A program made the translations under genes and the position numbers. 22,570 nt of DNA from Apostichopus californicus (lineage: Eukaryota > Echinodermata > Holothuroidea > Aspidochirotida > Stichopodidae), in contig JAIPMN010029654.1 of NCBI GenBank assembly GCA_020650975.1, positions 1 to 22,570 on the forward strand, read 5' to 3'. Positions 1 through 12,700 of this stretch are shown here, piece after piece (position 1 is the stretch's first letter; every line of letters begins with the position of its first letter). A model generated the notes under the pieces. It was not told the origin of the DNA. It saw only the letters and a program-made list of their open reading frames with translations, and searched no databases.

Positions 1-763
1 TGGCCTGTCTGGCAGCAAAAAGTTCCCCAGAGCCTGGATCGCACACGATCAGCGCTTTTGTTTCTGTCACCGCCTGCGTACCTCTCACCTGTGGCTCCTC
101 GGTCACATTGCTTTCTTTGGATAGCATGTAATCTATCTCTGGTGTGCAATCTTCTCTCAGCTCTTTAGCAGTAAGTGGTCTTACTGTATAGGCAAGACCT
201 TCACTTGTCAACACCTGGTCAATATTATAGAGAGGCTCTTTCAACAGACACAATCTTTTTGGAGACTTATTGAAGGAAGTTTCCTCTGAGGCACGTTTAT
301 GAGCATTTTGAGAAACCTCATGAGGTCCAGTGACAGGTTCTAGATTAGTCACATCAGGATGCCTGGTAATTTGTGCATTCAAATCATCTTCTTTAACAGC
401 TGCTGATGCCTTGATGGTAAGATCTTGCTTTGGCTCTTCCAGATCATCAAGTCGAGAATCACTGCTAAACATAGTCTTTTTGACAGGCGGCTCCTCCTCA
501 GAACTGGATGAAAGAGGATATTTTTTTAATCCTTGCTCTGGGGAAAATGGTCTCATAACTGAAGGAGAGTTTGAAGGCACCAACTGAGCTTGAACACCAT
601 GTTGTGGGGATCCTAATGTAATAGATCTAGGGGTGCTGGCAAGCTTAGTCACAGACACCTGTCTGACTGTTTCACGTCTGGCAGAAGCTTCTTGAAGTTC
701 TTTACTACGAAATTGCAGAACAAGTATCTCTTCCTGGTAAATTTCCACTTCCTCTTCCAAACT
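1..763 (-). CDS. Exon 20: last helix, then disordered Ser/Pro-rich region (runs off window)
   Basis: The acceptor AG is at 764-765 (CTACAG). The frame is open from 763 to base 1, 254 codons plus one base. The first ~30 residues (SLEEEVEIYQEEILVLQFRS) are still helical; from about residue 37 it is low in hydrophobics and rich in Ser, Pro and acidic residues, with TPRSITLGSPQ, FSPEQG, SSSSEEEPPVKK, NKSPKRLC and other S/T-P sites, so probably disordered. Basic groups KRASEE and KSPKRL lie close together. A very good donor, CAG|GTGAGA with GTGAGA at 83-88, would end the exon in phase 0 at base 89 (225 codons). Bases 1-88 are GC-rich compared with the introns, which argues they are also coding. 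I recognise no domain in this exon. Confidence 0.8.
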
Positions 764-3700
764 CTGTAGAAAGAATTAAAAGTAGAAACAAATTGAAGTG
801 ACCAAAAATCTTTTTCTTGCATGGGGTAAAACTTGGCAAAGCACATTTACAGTTACAATATTTTGAAACTTTAATAAAAGTAATCAAATTTAATCAGATT
901 GTGCAATTTAACATTCTACACGAGGGATACTAACTTCTCTCTTTTGCAATTGCTGCTGCAAATCATCTACTGGACCTAAAGCTGATAGTTGTTTCTCTCT
1001 GTCAAATGCTTCCTTAATCTTATTTGAGAGGTCCTCAATTTTTTGGTCATAATCCTCCTGTGGACAAGAAAAACAACAAGTGAATACTTATGAATGTTGG
1101 CATTTACGACCCAGAATTTGCCAATCAAAGAATTCTTAGGCATACAATCTATTGTTTTCTTAATGCCAAAAGTAGCTTATTATCATTCTAAAAACAACAA
1201 GTGAATATTTATGAAAGTTGGAAAGTATGGAGGTCCATCAAGGGAGGTATAAATGTCAGGCAAAAGTAATTAACAAATAAAATATACGTACAGGTACGTT
1301 CAAAACAGGTATCCATTCTACAGAGTATTGCACATGTGCATTTACGACCCAGAATTTGCCAATCAAAGAATCCTTAGGCATACAATCTATTGCCTTTTTA
1401 ATGCCAAAAGTAGCCTATTATCATTCTACTTTTGCATTTAATTGCTGATTTATTCAAAACACTCATCTACTATTAACTGATAGTATTAAAATACAGTGAC
1501 ATTGTCACAAGTGAATACAATTCTTTGTTCTAAAGAAGCTAGTCAAACCCATGAATGATGCATAGCCTATATACTGTCATTTGACACTATTTCCATTTCT
1601 TGAAATAATGTCTCATGTCAATACCTGTTGAATGAGTGATTCTTCCAGAATCTTTCCATGTTGTAAGACAACATCTCTCAATGTCTCCAGCTCCAATCTA
1701 ATTTTACTCAATGAAGGAGAGAAGGTTTCATCATCCCCATCACCTGGTTCCAAAGGTTTATCTGAATGTCTCAGCTCATTGTTTGTCACAGACAATTTAG
1801 CTAATTCCATGTCACCCTTTTTTACTGTATCTAAAACCACCTGAAATAGAACAGGATATACAATGTTTCCTTAGTACACACACTTTTATTTCAAAGTAGA
1901 AATAATTGTACACATACAAATATGAATGAAATTTGTTAATAGTTACACACATTGAAAAATCTTCATAGCTCTACTTTTGATGTTAAATTAACTTTGACCT
2001 TACTCCTCACTTTCATGCCAAATCAAGGATGTGATAAAGTTGACCTACTTGCCCTAAATGCCCAGTTCTCAGTAAATGAGCTGTATCATTTCAACTGAAT
2101 TTGACAAAAAGACAGAAATTTCGTCATAGCACCAGGTTCATTGGCTTGAAAAGTCAAGTGAGGTAAAATTAAGCTATGATAGTGCTACTACGTTGAGGTA
2201 AAACATGCATTGCATAGTTTGCACATTGCATGATTAGCTAGCCTAAGCTAATATACACATTTATTACATATCTAACAAAGCTTTATTGGTGCATACTTTC
2301 TGCATCTCCAATTGCTCATGAAGGGTCTTCTTCTCCTTGTCAGGTGACAAAATTGCTCTCTTACATCCAGCAATAGTTCTGGTGAGATTTTGAATCTCTG
2401 CATCATAATTTTGCCAATCCTTTGCAGCCTTTTCCAAGTCTTGTTTCCTTCCTTCAGCTGCTTCTTTCAAGTCCTGGACTGTCTCTTCAAGATGACTAGC
2501 TTGTTCCATGTATTGTGGTTCTTTGCATACTCTTGAAATATCTTCTGATGCACTTGTGAGGTCATTCAACTTCATGGCAAGATCTGGAAGCTCTTCTAGC
2601 ACAACCTACATGGAACAAAATATGATAATGGAATTTAACATACACCAACATGTGGTTCATGTGATTTTCCAAACATTTACAAATATGATAGTTAAGTCTT
2701 ACATCATATTAACCTATGGATATTTGATTCATTTAACTGTTATCTCATAAGATATGCTATATAAACTCTATAAAGCTATTAATGGCAACGAATGTGCAAT
2801 GTGAGGTGAGTATTACTGCACATCCTCAATATGAGCATGAAATATGTTGGAAAGTCAAATAATGATTACTCATGCACATTCTCAAACAAAACGTAATTAC
2901 CAGTTTCGAGGCATTTTCCCTCAATGAGGCATATTACTACACTCATGCTACTAAATGTTGAGGGATCATATTGAGGGTCAGGTCTCCAAGGAAAGTACTT
3001 TTTTTTATACTTTAGGCAACTTCTAACGCCTTAAACATTTAAGGTAATTCTGATGACCTGAATTAGATACCATACATTGTTCATACCTTATGTTCAGTAA
3101 TCAACTCCTGTAAAGGTATGGGATCACTGATCACCAGATCCTTGTTATTCACAATAGTTGCCTGGTCTATCCAGTCCTTTACAATGGGTAGTGCATCATG
3201 AAATTCCCGCCATGGTTTCAAAGAAGCTTGCAATATTTCATTCTGGGCTGCAGTTTTCTCTATGACCTCATCAACCTCTCTGCGAAGGTTTTCCAAATCT
3301 TCTGTAACTTTCTTCTGCTCATGAGGATCCCCAGTTTCCTTCGCAATGGCATCTGATAATTTCTGTGCAGGTTCAAAATCTTTCTTCAAGGTTAATAGGC
3401 ACTTCAGCTTTTCCTGGAAAGGTAGGAAGTGGAGATGTGTTCCTTTGACTTTGTTAATGTCAAATGTATTATACTACCAGATGACATTGTTATTTATGTT
3501 GTTTCAAAATCTAACTTTCCATACTGAGGCTTTCCTTCTATTGTTCAAACAATTTATGTGGCAAGAAATCTCCAAATTGTCAACTAAGCAAAAACATTCA
3601 TCCCAGCCACAGTTACAATGTAACATTCACTATGGCAAACTTTGGAAAGGTTGACTCTCTATCTATCTAGCAGCAAAATCTCTGGCTTACCCTACAATTA

Positions 3701-6700
3701 GAAAAATACAGTTATATTTATGACTATATTTGTAAACTATTTGGGTGGATTTCTTGATCTATCATTCAATTGTTGTGATAGTATGTGGCTATAACTTCTC
3801 CAACCTTTTTTTTTAAAGTAAAACCTCATAACACCATGTATCACAATAGCATGATGCTGGAAATAACAACACTTGCTATTGCTGCAGTATTAACGACTGA
3901 TGCACTTGTACATCTATCATACATCAAACTTAAATGATCATGTTACCCTCACCTCGACCACATGCTTGGCAGCAGGGATATCAATGATAATGATCTCTTC
4001 AGTGTTCTCTTCAAGTATTTTCTTCACCATTACCACCTTCTTTTTCAGTTCCTCTCTCTGTTCCCTGGCTTCTTCTAATTCCTGTGAATTCTTCTCAAAT
4101 ACATCACTGATTGAAATATTGGCAGCCTCTAGGGCTAGAATATCTTCCTCAACATCAAATGGAAGATTGGATAGTTTGGTAGAATATTTCTCTCTCTGTT
4201 GTGCTGAGAGGATCTTAGCTTGATTTAACACTGGTTCAATCTCATCTTGGAGTATCTGTTAGGAAAACAAAATAATCAAATAAGTAAAACGGTTATGCAT
4301 TATCTTATCACAATTGTTATCCAACCCTGTGTTTTCTTGTTTCCAATTTATCAAAAATACATCACAACAAATAAATTTCCAAGCTTTGCTCCTTTTGAAG
4401 TACATCAAGTGTCCTATTCATTATAGACTGTACATAACCTATGATAATGAAATGAACACAGATTACAAGATGCTGCTAATTAAACATTTGTGTGAAGTGA
4501 TAGCTAGTACAATCTCTCTTGTCACTACTTGTCTCTTAAACTTTAATGAGATACAAGTAAACTATTACCTCCACATTAGCCATTTCTTTCCCTGCAAATA
4601 CCCACCCATTCATTATTCTAACCTAATCAAGAAACAATGAATGCATACCACTGATGGTGTGTACAAAGATGAAAATATATTGTTTTGTTCACAGAGTCAA
4701 AGTAGAAGATATATGTGTGTAATACAGGAACCTTGATACCACACTCACTTTCAATTCCACTTGTCTCCTTGCCACATCTTCTTCCTCCGGCTCAAACCTT
4801 CTGCAGAGCTGGTCCGATCTAGTCTGCACCTTAACTACCTCCTCTAGGATAGCTTCTGTCTTTGAATGCAGCTGTTCTCTGTCGGCCAACTCTTCTTTTA
4901 TTTCACGTTCAGTTTCCGATATGTGGTTGGAAAACCTGCAGAGACAATAATTTAGTGTGGTTTCATTGAGTAGCTTGCCAAAAACACTTTTAATTAAATA
5001 AAGTAAGGCAACAAAAACATGTTATATACCCAAACACATTTGATACAGGCAATATGGCATACTCTACTTTGGGAAGAAAGGAGCGAGGGGAGGACAGGGA
5101 AGAAGGCTGACAATGGAAGAACGGGTGCAAGAGCGGGTAGGGTGAAAGGATAGGGTGGAAGGAGTCAGAGGAGGAGTGGGGAAGAGGTGGTGGATAAATA
5201 ACCATTATGCTTTTCTCTACTAGCAAATAACATCATGTTGGTTTATTCATGATAATCATATTGATTACAGAGCTGGAAGCTATTTTCACAAATTATGGTG
5301 AAAGTTTGGTCTTGCTTTGTTTCTAACATATTATTTAACTACGTGTTGCAAAATAGATGGAACTGGGTAAGGTTGCATCCTTTCATCCCACCATACTTAC
5401 TGTTTAGCTTGCTTTGCTAAAGATTCCAACTTTTCATCAAATGGCTTACAGGAAACAGGATCTTTAATAACCTTTGACATAAGGTCATCGTGTGCTTTCT
5501 TCAAAGTGTCCACTCCCTGTGTACAATCTTGAATGGTTGGTTTCACCTCCTGAGAGAGGAAAGAACCAAAATATTATCTTGAAAGCACTGCAGAGCATCT
5601 TAAATCTACATATCACTTTCAAATAAAGCTTTCCACAACCTTGAAATCAACAGCAAACTGCCTGGTTTGATGGTAACATATTACTTTAGATGAATGGTGT
5701 CAAATTAAGTCTGCAGGCAATAAAATTGCAAATAACAACTATTGTTTCAGCTACAAAAGTCTCCTGAGCTTAGCCATATCCAAATGATATTCAATTCAAC
5801 ATGTCTTGTTCATGCAGATCTAACAGTGTGTACACAGTATTATGGTCACCTGTTATGACTAGATGCATGCAACCACTCCACTCTTTCTGATGAAGATGCA
5901 ATTGCTACATTTTAATACTGATTTATCCCCGTATGGCAACAGATATGGATGCAGCCATTTAAATCACCCACAATAGATTGAAATATGTAAATTATCATAC
6001 ACATATATTCCTTTCCACTCCCATAGACAACCAACCAGACACTCACACAGCCAAACATCTGACAGTTCCCCCTTTCATATTATCTCTTACCTCATTGTCA
6101 CTCTATTCCCCATACACCCTATAACTCGATGACATTACAGAATATTCCTTTTGATCTTTAAGATGAAACATGAACGAAAACATATTTTAGTATAAAGACC
6201 AGGCCTCAACAAATTTTTTCAAAACTACTCGCCAACTGGCGACCGAGTCTAAAATTCTACCCGCCAAAACGTTAAATTTACTCGCCATTTTTCTCGCAAA
6301 GTGTTTGTGTGATATAAGCCTAGGTAGTATGGCCTTACTTAGGATATCGCGGTTTAGTGTTACTGTTAGTTGTTTACAGCAAAAACGATATATTTAAATT
6401 GTGCTTCGTCAAAAGTGTTTAAAACATGATATTCATGCGTTACCCCTGTTTGAGTTGTCGTTACGCATTTATTTAAGTTTGTAGTTTTCCAGTTTGGTTA
6501 CACCTATCGTGCATCATTTAGTCGATTAGTATCAAATTTGTTTCGAGCTGGTGATCAGAGCTGTTCCTTAGGACCTACTTGTAACAGTGCACTTGATAAT
6601 TCTACTGTGCTATGTAACATTAGGCAATAGGTCTTTGTTGATTGGCTCACAAGTTAATAGTAAGCTTATCGGATAAAGGCAGTGAGCGAATGAGCCACGC

Positions 6701-9700
6701 GCCAAAATGTCGAGCGTAATGCATTTTTTCCTCGCCAGTCGCAAATTCTAGTCGCCATTGGCGAGTTGGCGACCGTATTTGTCGAGGCCTGATAAAGACT
6801 CAAGTACTCGTTTTCATTTTCACAAGTCTTTTCTGATGTGTGGATGATAATACTGTCAACCCATCAACACAAAACTGTCTGCCATATCAAAGAAAAACCA
6901 AATAGCTGGAAGATTAACAGCTAATAGCAAAGAGAGATTATCAAGTCAGCCCAGGGCACTAACCTCTATTTCTTCCAGTGCCATAATTAGATCCTCTTTA
7001 GGGTCACTTATACTGAATGTTGGAAGAGATACTTCTGAAAGTCTGTGTAAGTTATCTTCTGTCTGTTCCAGGGAATCTTCATACTTTTTCCATGTGTCAA
7101 ATTGATAGTTTGCTTCCTCAAGGTCATTCCTGACCCCTGTTTGCACGTCTCTGAAGTGAGTTTCAACACTGTCTCTTCTTTTCTGAACAGCTGCATTTCC
7201 AGCATCATTACCAAGATGGCTAAGTCGCTCTACAGCATCTTTGACTTGATCAAAGCCATTTTCTGCAGAAAGTAGCCTGCTGTTCAAGTCCTGCAGACAG
7301 TTAGATAAAATGATGAGATGGTGGCTTATCTGCCACACTGGCAAAACCATTGGGAGGTAAATACCAACGAAAATCGAAACTTCTCGCCCACCTCTCTTAT
7401 CCCATCGCTATCATCGGTCAGACCAACATAAACATCCCTCAGCCCACGATAAACTTCACACAACCCACCACTCACTTACTGACTTCAGTCAACCCACCAC
7501 TTACATTTCATAGCCCACCAGTAGTTTTCCTCTGCCCCCCGTAACTTTCATCACCTCATCACAAACTTCCATGATTCCTGTGCAAGATTACATACCTTAA
7601 TGAAAGGTACTAAGTAGGAAATCACCCCCAGGTACAACTTTTCTGCTATGCAAAATATAAATATTTTTCCCTTTGAATGCATTGAAATACTTACTAGCAG
7701 TTTTACATAAATAACTTTCTAATCCAGACCCTCACTTCAGCACACTCCTTAATTCGCTAAGGTCACTATCCTAATTTTCCAAAGAAATTGTTTCTTTGAA
7801 TTATATAAGGAAAGTAGATGTATTAAATCATCCACCCTTGGTAGCACTTTTCTGCTTGGCAAAATATAAATATTTTTAGTAGACGTATTAAATCATCCAA
7901 ATCTTGCAAAATATTTTCAGTTTGAGATTGGTTTGTCAATACTAAAAAATTGTATCTAAATTATGTACTTAAGTTAATCAATTCATCAATAAGATGAAAA
8001 TTACATCTAACCTCTGTGAGTTGTTTATTTCTCATTGTAGCTGACATCGTAAGTGGTGCTGTGAACTTCCTCTGATCATTCACCTCCTGAGAGAGGTCCT
8101 CCAATTCCTCACACCGGTGGTTGAAATCCTGCCATGCATCTGATGCCTTTATCAGATTCTCGGTTATTGAATCCACAGTGGCAGTGGTTTTTGGAAAGTG
8201 CTGATTGAGATGGGTGATGTTCTCCTCTACATTCTCTTGTGATGATGGGCAAATTGTTGGTGAGAGTTCCTGAGCTAGGGCATTCAAACTGGTCAGTTTT
8301 GCTTGATATGTAGGCTTTTGTGACTGTAACTTCTGAAAGACAGTACCAAAACAAAAAAGAACATGACTATATACATGTTAATAAAGGTTAATGGTTTAGC
8401 CCATCTAAAACACCCCGCAAGTGTATCATGCATATTGAATGAAAGTTATGTCATGAGATAATTCATTCATTAATACTCACCTCTAACCAAGGAGCTAAGC
8501 ATCATCATGCCTTGTACAGTTCATTTTTATCCTAGCAATCTATTCCATGGAGTTCTGGGAGACTTCAATAATATCAATGAATAGTTGATAATGTGATAAC
8601 CCTAAAATCAATGTACAGTAAATAACTTTACCAAGTTTGCCCAGATTTGTTTTTGAAAGCTTTCAAAACTTTTAAAACTCAGTACTAAATGTCCATTGCA
8701 CTTCATTTTCTCTTCCAATAGTAAGAACTTTCAACTAGTGTCAAACAGTAACTAGAAACTGCTGACAAAACTTTTAAATGGAAGAACAATCACTAAGTGT
8801 TATTGTTTTCAGAAACACACACCTTAAATTTCCTTCCTTCTAGCTCAAGTTGATGAAAATCTATTCCGTCTGCTGCTTCTTTTAAGAGTTCATCAGCTTT
8901 TTGCAGCCATGTCTTGATGTCGTCTATCAAATCAGAGTACTTTTTCATCATCACCACGTCCTTCTCCAGCTTTCTTTCTTCCTCCATCTCTAATCGTAAT
9001 ATTTCAGAGTGCAGGGCATCTATCGTTTCTAGCGAGTCCTGCAGATGTTCTGGAAGCTCCTCCCCAATGTCAGCATACTTTGCTTTAGTGGTTATTATCA
9101 GCCCTTGTGATTTTTTCAGACCTTCTTCGATGTCTGCTTCCTTCATCTATAAGAAATTGAGGGAGAATGCTTTCAAGGAAGCACTTACCTTCCCGACAGG
9201 ATTGTCAATGGCTTACTGAGCAAATAACTTGATATCCAAAAAGGAAAAATCTATACAGTTAAACATCTTTGAACACGGTACGGTAAAATGTTAGAGGAAA
9301 TGGTGTTTCTATTCTAGCAGCATCTCCATCAGATGCAGACTGACATATAAGTAACTTTTGAGTAACTTGGGACAGGACAAACAATTTTTTTTACAGCCAC
9401 TGTCCAACATTCAAACAGAAATCTACAAAGTTCTAATTTCTAAATGTTAAGGTTACAAGAGTGTGTTTCATTAACTTTGTAACTTGTAAATTAGATAAAA
9501 ATGTTCATGGAAATGCACATCAAAAAATGCAACAAAAATATATCAGCAAGGAAGAGTACCAACAGTACAAAGTCAGTTCTGACAAAAGGGTAGATAAAGG
9601 TCTGCGTTCATTTTAGCAAAATTATGCTCTTTTAGCAGTTCAGGAGACAAAACAGTCTATCTGAGATGTTGGGCATGTAAAAACTGGTTGAGAATACATT

Positions 9701-12700
9701 GTTATCGGTTACTACCTTATGCTCATCAAGGGCTTGTTGAGCTTCTGTGACATCTAGACCAATTGGTTTGACTTCCTCAAGCATCGCTTTAGTCTGCTGT
9801 AGCCAATCTAGACATCTGGTAACATCTTCCTGTAGTGCATCTTTGGTGCTAGTGTTTCCTTGAAGTACTTCAACCTGTTGCTGGAGTGATCTCATCAACT
9901 CCTCCAGCTTGTTTTTGAGTTTATGTTTGGTCTGGTCCAAGGATTTCAAATCTTCAAAGGAGCAAGTCTCATTTATTTCCTGTGTCAGGGTCTCCAGAAG
10001 TGGTAGGCTATTCAACAGAAGTTCCACTTCTTTTATCATTTCCTTAATTGCAAGAAGATAAAAACAAAACAAAACAAATAAAATGAAAATGACTGTAAAT
10101 TTTCATCTCATCCAAACTAACTCATGGCAGTAAAGTCTGCAGTAGGTGAAACATATTACTATATTTTGCATATTGCTTCAGGTGCTTCTTGAACATAAGT
10201 AACTGCAATCTATTCATTTGTATACCAAACACTCTAGTGACCGCTTAGCTTAACAATCATCCCACTCTTTATCTGACATGTGGGTGATGCCTCATGTAAG
10301 GTTTCCACATCTGATCCACAAATGCTCTGATCCTCAAATTCAGAAGATGAAGAAGCAATCTATCAAACTTAAAACCATAATGTCAAGTTCTATTCCAGTC
10401 CAGTTTAAATAGCTTACACTTTCCATCAAACCCTCTCCTGATCACTCATGCAGTTTTTATTTCAAACTTGCAAATAAACAGTGGCAATGCCAAAATGATG
10501 TTTGGATGGTGTTGCTATCTACATGACTTCACATTCTTTAACATACACACCAAGCAATTACCCACGATACTTGACTCCTACCAGAAAGCTCACCTCACAT
10601 TTATCCACCTTATCCTCTGATGGCAGATGGCTTTCTTCCAACTGTGCCAAACGTATCTCACATTCTTCAATATTATTTCTAGTGATGGCAACACGATCGG
10701 CAAACTCCTGTCTAGCCGTGGCTGACCTGGCAAGATTAATTTTATCTTCCTCTAGATTGTTGTAAAGTTCATGCATTGTACTATCTAAGCCAGCCACGTC
10801 ATCTGCATGGTCAACCTGGCCAGTAGAGTTCATCCACACCTGAAGTGTATTAATGTTGTTCAAGTGAGGCTGTAGTGAGGCAACTTGTTCCTGGAGGTTC
10901 TTTAAGTAAAAAGAGAGAACACAAAAGAGATGAATTAATGTCTTTAAGGTAAACTTGGCTTAGGTATTATCTAGATTTTCTCGTGTTAATTACCCTCCTG
11001 GCCGTAGATGAAATCATGTCAGGGAAGTTGTCAGTATATTAGTCAAACAACAGGCAGTAGAATAATGAATCTGAGACTAGCAGTGTTACATCTGCTCATA
11101 CACAGAGCAATGAATATGAAAGAATGCATCTTTTGAATACCAGTTCACTAACACTACTCCCTTTGACCAACCTCATAGAAATATTCCACAAATTGCTGCT
11201 AAAGGTAAACATAACAAACATGTTAGCACCAGTTGTCTTGAAGGACAATTACATAGTAGCCTTAATATGCATTGTTTATATACTACATCCAAAGGTTTGT
11301 CAGTTCAGTAGAAATGAGTGCAGTGACATTTTTTAATAAAAATCTCCTTCCACTTAAATCTCAGTTAATTGACAACTGATGCTACCACAAACCAGTGATG
11401 TAACTAGACCATTGCTGCCACCCATGGACTTAAGTGATTATAAATGATCTAAAGCCATGTTAATTTAAATGTATTTTCAGAGTGTGCAATGCTGCAAAGT
11501 ACCAGTTCTATAGTATTGCAGATCTATAGTATCCCCCACTCCCCAAAGTACAGAACCAGAAAACTGCAATTCAAACAAAATCCTGCCCTCAACACTAAAA
11601 CCTGAGAGGTGCCGAAAATAAAAAGTTGTTCACTCAAGACGAATTCATTGTTGGGCTTGGGTGAGAATGTGGACTTTTGTGACTACATCTATTGCTGTAA
11701 GGTCCCATTGCTCCTTACAATGCCACTTCAACAAACCAACATTCACTGTCAGCTATGTTGGAAAAATCTCTTGAATCACATCTCTTCCCTATAGTCTCCA
11801 AGATACAAATAATTGCAAATCTCGGCAGAAATCTCTAGAAGATTTGTTGTTACAAATTACATACTTTCACTTGTTCAAGCCTTTCTTCAGCAGCTTTAGA
11901 TGGTAGAGGTATCACATCTTTAAGAGCTAGCCTCTTCACCTCCAGCTCGGACAATGCCTCGGAGAGGAACCTCATCTGTGACTCATAGTTGATACGCTCC
12001 TCCACAGCATTGGAGAGAATGTTCTGGTTGGTGATTGCAGCATTGCACACTCTGAAAATACATTTAAATTAACATAGCTTTGGATAATTCAGGAACATTC
12101 CAGACCTGCCAGATATATTTACCACACCTTAGATGATAATGATAAACACATCTTAAAAATGTTAAACTACAGAACAATGACCTGCACTCCAAATGTTATG
12201 TTTTGCTCCCAAATGTTATCCTTTAAAGTAAATTAATGTATTGTCTGTGTAAAATAAAAAAATGGTGGGAGCATTGCTACTTATTGTCATAAAGAGATGT
12301 GAAAGGAATGCCTTTGAACCGTTCTATAGTGTTGCAAACAGGCCGTGGCCACACATAACACAAAAAGAACACTGAAATATGAAACACAGATGGACTTAAG
12401 ACACAACTGAGCATAATCTTCCTTAATTCTGCTTGTCACATATTGATAGCTCACCTGTCCAAGTTTACTTGCAGTTTCTCAACTTTTTCATCAAGTTTTG
12501 CCTCCTCATCAGGTGACAGTGTTTCCTTGACCACCTGAGTTTCTCTGGTGATGTTATCAAGCAGTTTGTTGAATTCTTCAGCTTCTTCACAAATAACCTA
12601 ATATATCATGAAAAACAACAAAATTAACAATCATGAAAGTTTTTCCTTTTGAGTAAGAAGCTCTTCTGTAATCCTGAAATCTCCTATGTATCCCCAGCAG

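Larger units (their letters stand above)
5550..6963 (-). other. Intron 12-13 holding a hAT-type element
   Basis: A 1,414-bp intron. Bases 6200-6791 are the mobile element described separately. Bases 5550-6191 and 6800-6963 are AT-rich unique sequence in which I see nothing. Confidence 0.8.
7291..8011 (-). other. Intron 11-12 with C-rich and direct repeats
   Basis: A 721-bp intron. Bases 7385-7560 are C-rich and poor in G on the plus strand with recurring CAACCCACCA/TAGCCCACCA motifs, a decayed minisatellite. Bases 7620-7898 hold the direct repeats described separately. Confidence 0.8.

Noticed and set aside
330-587. 85-codon plus-strand open frame
   Set aside because: It lies opposite exon 20, whose minus-strand frame is open for 254 codons after a good acceptor; the plus frame is its shadow.
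3900-4223. 107-codon plus-strand frame rich in Ser and Phe
   Set aside because: It is antisense to exon 15; Ser/Phe/Thr-rich composition is what the complement of a Glu/Lys-rich helix gives.
9144-9146. ATG at the start of exon 10 as a translation start
   Set aside because: It directly follows an AG acceptor in the frame of exon 9 and continues the helix pattern, so it is an internal Met.
8914-9219. 101-codon plus-strand frame
   Set aside because: It is the antisense shadow of exon 10, with the same Ser-rich signature.
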